Shown: positions 15,686 through 21,491 of the stretch, in pieces | Position numbering within the stretch: the stretch's first letter is position 1 | Layout: each line of letters starts with the position of its first letter | Source of the DNA: a virus | Length of the DNA stretch: 33,043 bases | Virus record (IMG/VR): IMGVR_UViG_3300030098_003125 | Location: 1-33,043 of that record | Direction: 5' to 3' (one strand) | Translations under genes and position numbers: made by a program | The notes under the pieces: model-generated | What the model was told of the DNA's origin: nothing | Seen by the model: the letters and a program-made list of their open reading frames with translations, nothing else | The model's database searches: none

Positions 15686-15958
15686 TTAAACCACCCATTC
15701 CATATCTTGCATGGCTACAGACGAATTAAAAAACTTATTAAGCAATGAATCATTACCTAATATTTTTTCTACCATCTGCATACATTCTTCAATCTCAAAT
15801 TCTGTAAGACCTGATCCAAATGATTGAATTAAAGAAATACAATCATCTGATTTCTTTTTGTTTGGAGCCGTAGCTGATAAAACTAAAGCACCAATAAAAG
15901 CATTTTTTTGCTTTCTTATTGTCTCTAGAATCTTGAGACTCTCTTTAACTGTTGGCAT
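15686..15958 (-). CDS. Early hypothetical protein, 90 aa
   Basis: A soluble, mainly helical 90-residue protein ('VKESLKILETIRKQKNAFIGALVLSATAPNKKKSDDCISLIQSFG' then 'LTEFEIEECMQMVEKILGN'). No family recognised. ATG 15958 is exactly 12 nt after the CCCAGAA leader motif of repeat copy 3, the same spacing as for two other early genes, supporting the start. It heads a three-gene unit (90, 47 and 50 aa). Confidence 0.68.
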   Translation of the reverse strand: MPTVKESLKILETIRKQKNAFIGALVLSATAPNKKKSDDCISLIQSFGSGLTEFEIEECMQMVEKILGNDSLLNKFFNSSVAMQDMEWVV

Positions 15959-15970
15959 TGGTTTAAAAGT

Positions 15971-16032
15971 TTCTGGGACTTAATAGGCTTCTTCATTAGA
16001 AGAGCCTGTGGAGCCCCTAAGAGCTCCATAGG
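15971..16032 (-). repeat. Early intergenic repeat element, copy 3
   Basis: In transcript order: a stem of CCTATGGAGCT with GGCTCCACAGG (within 16032-16005; one A-C mismatch, one G-U pair). Then a second hairpin AGGCTCTTC-TAAT-GAAGAAGCCT (16007-15985, one bulge) that shares AGG with the first and so competes with it. Then TTAAGTCCCAGAA with CCCAGAA at 15977-15971, 12 nt before ATG 15958. The order of parts is the same as in copies 2 and 4 although the stem sequence has diverged, suggesting structure is what is kept. Confidence 0.72.
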
Positions 16033-16033
16033 A

Positions 16034-16366
16034 TCATCTAGTAGTGCATCTAACCATGAAGTACTCATGATCATTACAACTTCCTCTTGATGCAATATCC
16101 CAATACTCTTCCTTCCTTAATTCAATTGGCCAGGTTTTAATTAATTCAATAGCAGCTACATAATGATTTTCTACACTACTTAGTGCTGATTGATAATCAA
16201 CAGTTTTTCTGTAGGTGCAATCATGTCCTCTTTTGTGCTCTGCTTTAATTTTTCCCCTACCTTGTGAATCTGTTTTATATGTAGTGGTTATACAAATAAA
16301 TGAAGGAATAGTTTCCGCTTCTTTTATTGGTAAAAAAGAAGTGGTTTCTACTGTTGCAGTAGTCAT
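16034..16366 (-). CDS. Early hypothetical protein, 110 aa
   Basis: A soluble 110-residue protein, 'TIPSFICITTTYKTDSQGRGKIKAEHKRGHDCTYRKTVDYQSALSSVENHYVAAIELIKTW' with C-terminal 'YFMVRCTTR'. It looks like a small alpha/beta domain; no family recognised. ATG 16366 is 12 nt downstream of the CCCAGAA motif of repeat copy 2. It is flanked on both sides by repeat elements, so it is probably its own mRNA unit. Confidence 0.68.
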   Translation of the reverse strand: MTTATVETTSFLPIKEAETIPSFICITTTYKTDSQGRGKIKAEHKRGHDCTYRKTVDYQSALSSVENHYVAAIELIKTWPIELRKEEYWDIASRGSCNDHEYFMVRCTTR

Positions 16367-16378
16367 AAGTTTTTTAGG

Positions 16379-16435
16379 TTCTGGGGCTTAGGTTCTTGTG
16401 AGGAACCTATGGAAGGCTCGAAAGCCCTCCATAGG
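16379..16435 (-). repeat. Early intergenic repeat element, copy 2 (UUCG-capped hairpin)
   Basis: In transcript order: a 13-bp stem CCTATGGAGGGCT - TTCG - AGCCTTCCATAGG (16435-16406) with only one G-U pair and a TTCG tetraloop, so very stable. Then a competing 6-bp stem AGGTTC/GAACCT (16408-16403 with 16395-16390). Then AAGCCCCAGAA with CCCAGAA at 16385-16379, 12 nt before ATG 16366. There is no T-run after the stem, so it is a poor rho-independent terminator and a better candidate RNA-processing or stability element. Confidence 0.75.
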
Positions 16436-16461
16436 ATCGTCAAAATATTTGGTCAGGGATA

Positions 16462-16686
16462 TTAATTAGAGGATTCCTCATTTTCTTTATCCTCAACTAA
16501 ATATTCTAAATCTGCCAATGAATCAAATAATCCTTCCAAAGCTGGATATTTTTCTGTTAGTTCTTCATGCTGTTCTTCTGTTACTGAATCTCTGAATTTC
16601 TTCAAATCTTCCATAACTGTTTCAACATGATCTCCAATGTCTGAAAAATATTCAAGAGCTTCTAGAGAATCTTTGAAATAAGTCAT
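16462..16686 (-). CDS. First early protein, acidic, 74 aa
   Basis: The first gene after the early promoter. The 74 residues are strongly acidic ('SDIGDHVETVMEDLKKFRDSVTEEQHEELTEKYPALEGLFDSLADLEYLVEDKENEESSN') and helical. Promoter-proximal early proteins of T7-like phages often block host defences or enzymes by acidic surfaces (for example T7 gp0.3 Ocr). This is an analogy in position and charge, not sequence similarity. ATG 16686 is 12 nt after CCCAGAA, and about 50 nt downstream of the -10 box. Confidence 0.7.
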   Translation of the reverse strand: MTYFKDSLEALEYFSDIGDHVETVMEDLKKFRDSVTEEQHEELTEKYPALEGLFDSLADLEYLVEDKENEESSN

Positions 16687-16698
16687 AGGTTGTAAAGG

Positions 16699-16705
16699 TT
16701 CTGGG
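16699..16705 (-). promoter_or_regulatory. CCCAGAA leader motif of the first early gene (copy 1)
   Basis: CTAGTCCCAGAACC on the minus strand ends 12 nt before ATG 16686. The other copies precede 16366 (12 nt), 15958 (12 nt) and 15279 (11 nt). This copy lies in the promoter-proximal leader and lacks the long hairpin found before the other three, so the motif is separable from the hairpin. Confidence 0.65.
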
Positions 16706-16740
16706 ACTAGATAACAAATAAAATCTGCTACCTAAACTTA

Positions 16741-16768
16741 ATTATACATTCACCTAGTGTTTTTTCAA
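16741..16768 (-). promoter_or_regulatory. Early sigma70-type promoter
   Basis: On the minus strand TTGAAA (16768-16763), 16-nt spacer, TATAAT (16746-16741): a near-consensus host RNA polymerase promoter directly upstream of the first early gene. The expected start of transcription is about 16730-16735. It is the best promoter by eye in the gene-free region and would drive the small early genes and the phage RNA polymerase. Confidence 0.75.
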
Positions 16769-16782
16769 TACTTCCTAGTGTT
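16753..16782 (-). repeat. Paired 9-bp direct repeats over the early promoter
   Basis: AACACTAGG occurs at 16782-16774 and again at 16761-16753 on the minus strand, a centre-to-centre distance of 21 bp (two helical turns). The second copy lies between the -35 and -10 boxes and the first just upstream of -35. This layout suits a dimeric regulator binding one DNA face. Confidence 0.6.
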
Positions 16783-17014
16783 ATTAGTTCTTTGTTGATG
16801 CTTCGACCCTTGCTATCACTCGCTATTCTCTCTTTTGTTTCATTCTGTTAAGATGTTTGAATGGCTTATCGATGAAATAAAAAGACAAGTACAAATGTAC
16901 TAAATGTAGTTATTAGACCCTATTTAGTGGCTATACCTCCCCTATCCTGTCCAAAGTTTGTCCAGATAGTATCTATTAGTAATCAATAGACTGCTACCAC
17001 TAGCCTTTTAGAGG

Positions 17015-17045
17015 TTGCTTAACTGTCTTCTAAGCAGTTATGCAA
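17015..17045. repeat. Inverted repeat in the control region
   Basis: TTGC-t-TAACTG, 9-nt loop, CAGTTA-t-GCAA: ten base pairs with one internal T-T mismatch. No T-run follows on either strand within a few bases, so a protein site or cruciform is more likely than a terminator. Confidence 0.5.
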
Positions 17046-17120
17046 GATTTATACAGTAAAAAGGCTCTTTTTTCTCTATTTTTTGACCATAGAAGGGGGG
17101 ATTTTTAGTTTCCATATATA

Positions 17121-17148
17121 CGTATACCCCTTCAAATTTTTGCGTCAA
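17121..17148 (-). promoter_or_regulatory. Second sigma70-like early promoter
   Basis: On the minus strand TTGACG (17148-17143), 16-nt spacer, TATACG (17126-17121), continuing as TATACGTATATA; the -10 is part of the perfect palindrome TATACGTATA (17117-17126). It points towards the early genes. The -10 is weaker than in the 16741 promoter. Confidence 0.5.
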
Positions 17149-17230
17149 AACAAAGGGAAGTATTTAGGGGTAAACAACAGGTAAAGAGAGGGTGCCCCAA
17201 AGGGATCGCCCAGAATGATCCCAATGGGAC

Positions 17231-17285
17231 GTTATAGGAGTTAGCTATAAGAGGGCATAAGAGTTGTTATAGGAAAGTTATAAGG
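17231..17285. repeat. Five short repeats phased at about 11 bp
   Basis: Boxes GTTATAGG (17231), GCTATAAG (17244), GCATAAG (17255), GTTATAGG (17266) and GTTATAAGG (17277): spacings 13, 11, 11 and 11 bp. On the minus strand these read CCT(T)ATAAC-like. T7 carries arrays of short CCTAAAG-type repeats beside its terminal repetition; these could be the counterpart or an iteron-like protein-binding array. Confidence 0.6.
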
Positions 17286-17482
17286 AGGTTTGTGTAGGGC
17301 TTTTGGTTAAGGAAGAGAGGGAAGAATCTGTAGCAGCTTCTTCTTTTGTTAGAAACCTTTGAAGTCTTTTGGGGTTCTTTCTTTTTTCTTTTGTTACTTT
17401 TCTTTTTTCTTTCTTCTTTCTTTGTTTCTCCCTCTGCGAGGATCTACTTCGTAGATGGGCCCCTGGGCAAATGGGTGTGGAA

Positions 17483-17557
17483 CCTTAAAGAAGATTTAGT
17501 AGTGTCCTTAAAGATGATTTGGGGGTGACCCTATTGTCAATTTGTGGGTGACCTTAA
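17483..17557. repeat. Two 23-bp-spaced direct-repeat pairs after large terminase
   Basis: CCTTAAAGAAGATTT (17483-17497) recurs as CCTTAAAGATGATTT (17506-17520), and GGGTGACC at 17523-17530 recurs at 17546-17553, followed by TTAA. Both pairs have a 23-bp period. They lie between the terminase stop codon and the putative genome end, where T7-like phages have packaging signals. Confidence 0.55.
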
Positions 17558-19267
17558 TTAAAACATGGAAGCATTTGAGTGGTCAGTTTGTTTGATTTGG
17601 TCCATAGACATACCCATAGCTGTTTGAGTGATTGTGTTGTTAAGGGAGGAACCCCATTCATCTAGGTGGAGTCTTAGAAGTTCATCTTTTCTAGATCTTA
17701 TGTTGCGATCTTCATCAGCAGACATGTAGTCAGTCCAATAGGAGACAGCACCAGACAGAGCATCTAGGATGTCATCATGGACTAAGGAGCCTTTGTGACG
17801 TGTTATGCGGGACATTTGATAAAAAAGCTGGAGTTTTAGTTTTCTTTCTGGTGCTTCATTTGTATTGGATCTGTAGTCTTTTTCTACGACTTTCCTATCA
17901 ATGATTAATCGGTGAGAGTTCATTACAGGTTCTAGGGTATCGATGATTCTGAACTCTTTTGTTTTGTTATTGCGTACGTTTTCTATTTGACAGGGGTGAT
18001 ATCTAGAAAGAACAGGTTTAAGAAGTTCAGCAAACATTCCTCCTCCGAAGTTTTCTTCACAGATGATGGTATTAACTTTGTGATCTCTAGCTAATTTAGA
18101 AAGTCTTTCTAGAACTCTGTCGTCATAACCACCAACAAGACCACCTGCATCTGATACAAAGAGATTACCGTTAAGCATTTTGACAATTGCGTAACCAGTA
18201 GCATCTTTTCCTTTACCAGAAGGGTCAATTGACATAACTGAACCTGTGTATTCAATCCAGTCACCAAATTCTTGTGCAGGTCTGTAATATCTATCTCCAT
18301 TGAAACCTACACATGGGAGATCTGGTAGGGAGTATTCAGGAGAATTAGACCATATGACTTTTTCTGGAGCGTGTTCAGGGTTAATTGAAGAAATTATTAG
18401 GTCAGAAAGTTTAAGAGGATATCTATCTTGGTCAGATAAGGAAGTATCCAGCATGAACTGGAGGGAGAAGCCAGAGCGACCATAGGAAGCTTCTCTTTCC
18501 ATTAGGTCAACACTATTGAATCTATCTGGGTCAACAGGATCTTTAGGCTTTACAACCTCATCTAGAAGCCTTTGAGCAACTTTAGGAGCAAGTCTATCTC
18601 CGTAATTGTTTTTAAGGTTTGGATATCTAGCAGGCCATATACAGGTTTCATATCCTCTTTCTTCTAAGGTGAGATAAAGACTTTGCTCAGTTTGGGGCGT
18701 ACCTAGGAAAGTAATTTTGCCTTTAGGTTTAAGGATTGCATCAAATTCTTTAACAGCTTCACTAAGCTTGTCTCTCATCGGTTGAGTGAAAGAGTTGTTA
18801 GGAACTTCTACGTCATCAGCTACAACTTCATCAGCCCTAGAACCTGCCATTTGTCCTAGTACACCCACAGATTTAACTGAGGGAGCATGGTCAGCTCTAG
18901 CAGGTCTTACATCAAAACTTATTTTACTGTTTCTCTGAGTACCATCTGGACGTAAAGGAGCAAGGATATCCATTTCACTAATTAGTCTCATAGTGAAAGT
19001 AGAGAAATTATCAGCTCTATCTTTAGAAGCAGAGACCACAAGGAATTTTAGTTGTGGATTCATCCGTAGTTTCCAGACTACGTAAGCAGAAGTAATCCAA
19101 GATTTACCTACACCCCTAAAAGCTTGAACAATCTTTCTTCTAGGACCGTGTTGAAGATATTCAGCTATCTCTAGTTGTACTGGTGTTGGGTCAGGAAGGT
19201 TTAAATGCCTCCAAGTAAGAATTAGAAAGTATCTAAAGTCTTGTAATTTCTCTGGTAAAGGTTGCAT
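17558..19267 (-). CDS. Large terminase subunit / DNA maturase B (T7 gp19-like)
   Basis: ATP-driven packaging motor and nuclease that cuts concatemers. About 569 residues (T7: 586). The ATPase has 'IVQAFRGVGKSWITSAYVVWKL' (Walker A, residues about 50-56) and 'ADEVVADDVEVPNN' (Walker B, about 145-157), followed by 'GKITFLGTPQTEQSLY'. The nuclease domain has acidic residues in 'VMSIDPSGKGKDATGYAI' (D about 348), 'IICEENFGGGMF' (E about 404) and 'HDDILDALSGAVSYW' (D about 498-502). I use ATG 19267; a TTG one codon upstream is possible. It follows the methyltransferase gene by 4 bp and is the last gene before the control region. Confidence 0.95.
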   Translation of the reverse strand: MQPLPEKLQDFRYFLILTWRHLNLPDPTPVQLEIAEYLQHGPRRKIVQAFRGVGKSWITSAYVVWKLRMNPQLKFLVVSASKDRADNFSTFTMRLISEMDILAPLRPDGTQRNSKISFDVRPARADHAPSVKSVGVLGQMAGSRADEVVADDVEVPNNSFTQPMRDKLSEAVKEFDAILKPKGKITFLGTPQTEQSLYLTLEERGYETCIWPARYPNLKNNYGDRLAPKVAQRLLDEVVKPKDPVDPDRFNSVDLMEREASYGRSGFSLQFMLDTSLSDQDRYPLKLSDLIISSINPEHAPEKVIWSNSPEYSLPDLPCVGFNGDRYYRPAQEFGDWIEYTGSVMSIDPSGKGKDATGYAIVKMLNGNLFVSDAGGLVGGYDDRVLERLSKLARDHKVNTIICEENFGGGMFAELLKPVLSRYHPCQIENVRNNKTKEFRIIDTLEPVMNSHRLIIDRKVVEKDYRSNTNEAPERKLKLQLFYQMSRITRHKGSLVHDDILDALSGAVSYWTDYMSADEDRNIRSRKDELLRLHLDEWGSSLNNTITQTAMGMSMDQIKQTDHSNASMF

Positions 19268-19271
19268 CAAT

Positions 19272-19889
19272 TCATGCTGCTAATAATAAAGAAAGTTGTT
19301 CAATTGGAATTGGTAGTTTTGATTCATTTCCCCATTGATTACCCATTGCATCTGCAATCCCTTGAAAAGTTGCACTTCTAACTTTTGCATTAGCGTTGCT
19401 ATACCAAGCAGGTAATTTATTTCCTCCTTTAGTTATACAAAACTCACCTTTTCCTACTCGTTTAGTTGGTTTTAGTCTGTTTAAATTTTTTAACCAAAGG
19501 CATGTTGTTTTTTGTGCTTCATGACCAAATTCCCAAGGTTGAATTATTTGATCTGGTGGTCTAATACAAGAACTAATTACACTGACAGGATTTTCAATAC
19601 ACCATCTTTTTATGGGTGCGTTCATTAATAAACGAACAAAATCAAGAGCTTCTTTTTGTTCTTTTTCTTTACGCCAAAAATGTTTGCTACCTGATACAGC
19701 AAGGTGTGTACAAGGTGGATGGGCAATCATCAGATCAAAACCATCATCAAGGATGTTTGTTACATCGCCTTGATAATGAGGGCCGTCAGACTCAGTAGGA
19801 AGCAAATCGCAAGAGATTGCGTCGTGGCCTTGTGCAATGAAAGCATCACGGATTCTTCCTGAGTATTCACAAGCAACTAAAACTTTCAA
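19272..19889 (-). CDS. C5-cytosine DNA methyltransferase-like protein
   Basis: A 205-residue protein with a shortened C5-methyltransferase core: N-terminal SAM-site-like 'VLVACEYSGRIRDAF', motif IV 'IAHPPCTHLAVSG' with catalytic C60, and motif VI-like 'CIENPVS' (E99, N100). The usual target-recognition domain and part of the late motifs are short or missing; C-terminal 'WYSNANAKVRSATFQGIADAMGNQWG' resembles motifs IX-X. Similar small proteins occur in many phages and could protect DNA from host restriction or mark ends. The start is TTG 19889, 4 bp after the small terminase stop. Its place between the two terminase subunits is unusual. Activity is not assured. Confidence 0.78.
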   Translation of the reverse strand: MKVLVACEYSGRIRDAFIAQGHDAISCDLLPTESDGPHYQGDVTNILDDGFDLMIAHPPCTHLAVSGSKHFWRKEKEQKEALDFVRLLMNAPIKRWCIENPVSVISSCIRPPDQIIQPWEFGHEAQKTTCLWLKNLNRLKPTKRVGKGEFCITKGGNKLPAWYSNANAKVRSATFQGIADAMGNQWGNESKLPIPIEQLSLLLAA

Positions 19890-19893
19890 AGGG

Positions 19894-20115
19894 TTATCTT
19901 TCTAGTGGGTGAATAGCTTCTAGGTCAGGCAAAGAAGCCATTAAATCTCCAAAGGGTGATTCTGGTGCAGGGATACATTCAATACCATTATCTTTTAAAA
20001 ACTGTCTAGCAACATTTAAGTCAGAAGGTTTAGCATCACCTGCTCTAATACGACCTAAAAGTTCTTGTACAAGTGCTGTATGAAGGCTTTCTAAGGCTTT
20101 TTTATTATCTTCCAT
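19894..20115 (-). CDS. Small terminase subunit / DNA maturase A (T7 gp18-like)
   Basis: DNA-recognition subunit of the packaging motor. The 73 residues show 'LHTALVQELLGRIRAGDAKPSDLNVARQFLKDNGIECIPAPESPFGDLMASLPDLE', a pattern (xLLxRIxxGxAxxxDLNVARQFLKDNxI) I associate with maturase A of T7-like phages. T7 gp18 is 89 residues. ATG 20115 has AAGGA upstream at good spacing. In T7 gp18 and gp19 are close neighbours; here the methyltransferase gene is inserted between them. Confidence 0.85.
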   Translation of the reverse strand: MEDNKKALESLHTALVQELLGRIRAGDAKPSDLNVARQFLKDNGIECIPAPESPFGDLMASLPDLEAIHPLER

Positions 20116-20154
20116 AGGTTCCTTAAATGTATTTAATGAACAGGATAGCGTTAA

Positions 20155-20436
20155 TTAGGCAGCAATAAACTTTTCTAGTTCTTCTGCTTTAGCATCAAGT
20201 CCTGTATAAACACCATGAAGTTTATGATCAGGTCTGTGTCTACCGTCAAGAACATATAAACGTTCCATTCTTAAAACACGTTCTTCATCCTCTTTTCTCC
20301 ATTCAGGTTTATAAGCGTTCATTAGTAATTTGCAAAAAATAAGATTGTTGTTAGGGTTAGATTGGCTTGAGAGTCCCCAACTAAGCCAAGCAAAGCCTCC
20401 TGTGGTCATAAGGGAGGCTTTGTTATTTCTATACAT
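20155..20436 (-). CDS. Small hypothetical protein upstream of small terminase, 93 aa
   Basis: A 93-residue ORF from ATG 20436, or 84 residues from ATG 20409 (MTTGGFAWLSWGLSSQ). The C-terminal half, 'LMNAYKPEWRKEDEERVLRMERLYVLDGRHRPDHKLHGVYTGLDAKAEELEKFI', looks like a compact soluble domain. Neither start has a clear ribosome-binding site, and the first 75 bp contain two perfect inverted repeats, one enclosing ATG 20409. Function unknown; the position suggests a packaging-associated or late protein. Confidence 0.65.
   Translation of the reverse strand: MYRNNKASLMTTGGFAWLSWGLSSQSNPNNNLIFCKLLMNAYKPEWRKEDEERVLRMERLYVLDGRHRPDHKLHGVYTGLDAKAEELEKFIAA
20362..20422. repeat. Two adjacent perfect inverted repeats at a gene start
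   Basis: TTGGCTT (20362-20368) pairs with AAGCCAA (20383-20389), and CAAAGCCTCC (20391-20400) with GGAGGCTTTG (20413-20422), a 10-bp perfect stem with a 12-nt loop. On the minus strand the loop contains ATG 20409. Downstream on the plus strand is TTATTT, so it could also act as a weak plus-strand terminator. Confidence 0.55.
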
Positions 20437-20447
20437 ATGATTCTACT

Positions 20448-20612
20448 ATGTTTAAAGCTATTGGATCATTATTTGTTTATAAAAGTCCTAAACCAAGGGA
20501 AGGATATAAACGTTTTTTAAGATATTTAACATCGAAACAATTAATGAGTTTAGCTGGGACCACAGGACATTATTCAAAAACAGAGTTAATTAGAAGGATT
20601 ATGAGTCAGTGA
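20448..20612 (+). CDS. Small plus-strand protein, 54 aa
   Basis: ORF MFKAIGSLFVYKSPKPREGY then 'KRFLRYLTSKQLMSLAGTTGHYSKTELIRRIMSQ', very basic. The segment 'LTSKQLMSLAGT..HYSKTELI' resembles a SAP- or HeH-like helix-extension-helix pattern (DNA or structural binding). It also resembles, from memory, short cyanophage proteins. It is divergent from the 93-residue gene and overlaps the convergent 60-residue gene by 7 bp. Together with the 20.8-23.1 kb operon it makes this the only part of the window with plus-strand genes. Confidence 0.55.
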   Translation: MFKAIGSLFVYKSPKPREGYKRFLRYLTSKQLMSLAGTTGHYSKTELIRRIMSQ

Positions 20613-20788
20613 TGTTTTTTAGATTCTTCTAGTCTTACAACATCTTTTTCTAATTGAATTAAGCGTCTAAATATTTCAATAATATCTTTGTCTCTACGTC
20701 TGTTAATACTTCCAAAGGTCATTAAAACCATGCTTGTGATAGCACCGATAATGGCAGCTGTTATTTCATGCACTGACGAATTAAGCAA
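20606..20788 (-). CDS. Small single-span membrane protein, holin candidate
   Basis: About 60 residues: an N-terminal hydrophobic span 'ITAAIIGAITSMVLMTFGSI', then basic 'NRRRDK' and a charged helix 'IIEIFRRLIQLEKDVVRLEES' with coiled-coil spacing. Starts at TTG 20788 or GTG 20773; no ATG is available. T7 has its holin gene (17.5) near the terminase genes, and size and topology suit a small holin or holin partner, but sequence alone does not prove it. It is divergently arranged with the plus-strand operon. Confidence 0.55.
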   Translation of the reverse strand: MLNSSVHEITAAIIGAITSMVLMTFGSINRRRDKDIIEIFRRLIQLEKDVVRLEESKKHH

Positions 20789-20826
20789 TTTGTCTTATCT
20801 TAGTTTGGCAAGCTTTTATTCTTTTT

Positions 20827-21285
20827 ATGAATGACGAAACCAAAAACGAAACCAAAGACAAAAAAGAAAACAAAAAAAATCCAATACAAAGGTTAAAAGA
20901 AGGATTTGATGATAAGGAAGAACAACTGCAAGTTCTTTCTACTTTTGTCAGGTTGGGAGTTGTAGTTTGGAGTGGGTTTATATTAACTTTAAACTATGTA
21001 GAATTGCCTGGTTTAGGTAAACAAGAAAGGATCGACCCGACTTTCATAGCAAGCGTTTTTACGGGCGCCCTTGCAAGTTTTGGTTTAGAGACTGCAAAGA
21101 AAAGAGGAGATGGAACTTATAAAGCTGATGAAGAGAAAAAGAAAGCAGAAGCAGCAGGTTTTAGCAATGGAGTTCCTTATACGATCATAAGAGTTGAGAC
21201 TCCAATAAAGCTTGTACCAGACAAGCCAAGGATTGATCCTATCTCTGGTAAAGAGGTTGATCCTCAGAGTGGGAGGTTGACATGA
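20827..21285 (+). CDS. Two-span membrane protein, holin-like
   Basis: A 152-residue protein with a highly charged Lys/Asn/Glu N-terminus (MNDETKNETKDKKENKKN), 'IQRLKEGFDDKEEQLQVLSTFVRLGVVVWSGFILTLNYVELPG' with a first membrane span, a second span 'IDPTFIASVFTGALASFGLETA', and a charged, Pro-rich C-terminus. Two spans with charged ends suit a class II holin or related pore protein. I associate this type of protein with cyanophages, function unproven. It is the first gene of a plus-strand operon; its TGA overlaps the next ATG. Confidence 0.72.
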   Translation: MNDETKNETKDKKENKKNPIQRLKEGFDDKEEQLQVLSTFVRLGVVVWSGFILTLNYVELPGLGKQERIDPTFIASVFTGALASFGLETAKKRGDGTYKADEEKKKAEAAGFSNGVPYTIIRVETPIKLVPDKPRIDPISGKEVDPQSGRLT

Positions 21286-21491
21286 TGAGTGAAGATCTTT
21301 CGATTGATGCAAGACAAGAAACTCGTATTGTCTGCCAAGAGATGAAAATTAAACGAGCAGAAGAAAAGATAGGAGACTTAGAAGATAGGGTCAGACTTTT
21401 AGAGAAAAGGGTATTCCAAGCTGCTGCACTAGTTAGTGCTGGTTTGGCAGTATTAGGATTACTAGCTCAGATTTCAAAGGCTTATTTATGA
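21282..21491 (+). CDS. Coiled-coil plus C-terminal membrane span protein (XhlA-like topology)
   Basis: 69 residues: an N-terminal charged region with coiled-coil spacing ('RIVCQEMKIKRAEEKIGDLEDRVRLLEKRVFQ') followed by a C-terminal hydrophobic span 'AAALVSAGLAVLGLLAQISKAYL'. This layout is that of XhlA-type lysis-associated proteins, although I see no specific sequence match. Start and stop both overlap neighbours (ATGA at each junction), so it is translated together with the holin-like gene before it. Confidence 0.68.
   Translation: MMSEDLSIDARQETRIVCQEMKIKRAEEKIGDLEDRVRLLEKRVFQAAALVSAGLAVLGLLAQISKAYL

Larger units (their letters stand above)
16687..17557. other. Gene-free control region, probable genome-end junction
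   Basis: 871 bp with no credible ORF between large terminase and the first early gene. It contains two sigma70-like promoters, a direct-repeat pair, several inverted repeats (AGATA-G-TATCT near 16964; TCTATT/AATAGA near 16971-16990; 17015-17045; GGGATC/GATCCC near 17200-17223; ATCTAC-TTC-GTAGAT near 17443-17457), an 11-bp-phased repeat array, a purine/pyrimidine tract (about 17375-17430, pyrimidine-rich on plus) and two 23-bp-spaced repeat pairs next to terminase. In T7 the equivalent interval, joined in concatemers, carries the terminal repeat, packaging signals and early promoters. The exact terminus cannot be read from one copy. Confidence 0.7.

Noticed and set aside
16853-16903. Tiny plus-strand ORF (16 codons) in the control region
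   Set aside because: Too short, with no supporting context; possibly only part of a conserved non-coding segment.
16900-17060. Possible tRNA or tRNA-like attachment site
   Set aside because: Several short inverted repeats are present but no cloverleaf with a T-loop and acceptor stem could be drawn, and no integrase gene exists in the window.
17346-17528. 60-codon plus-strand ORF in the control region
   Set aside because: It is generated by the pyrimidine tract (runs of Phe/Leu/Ser codons) and has no ribosome-binding site or partner genes.
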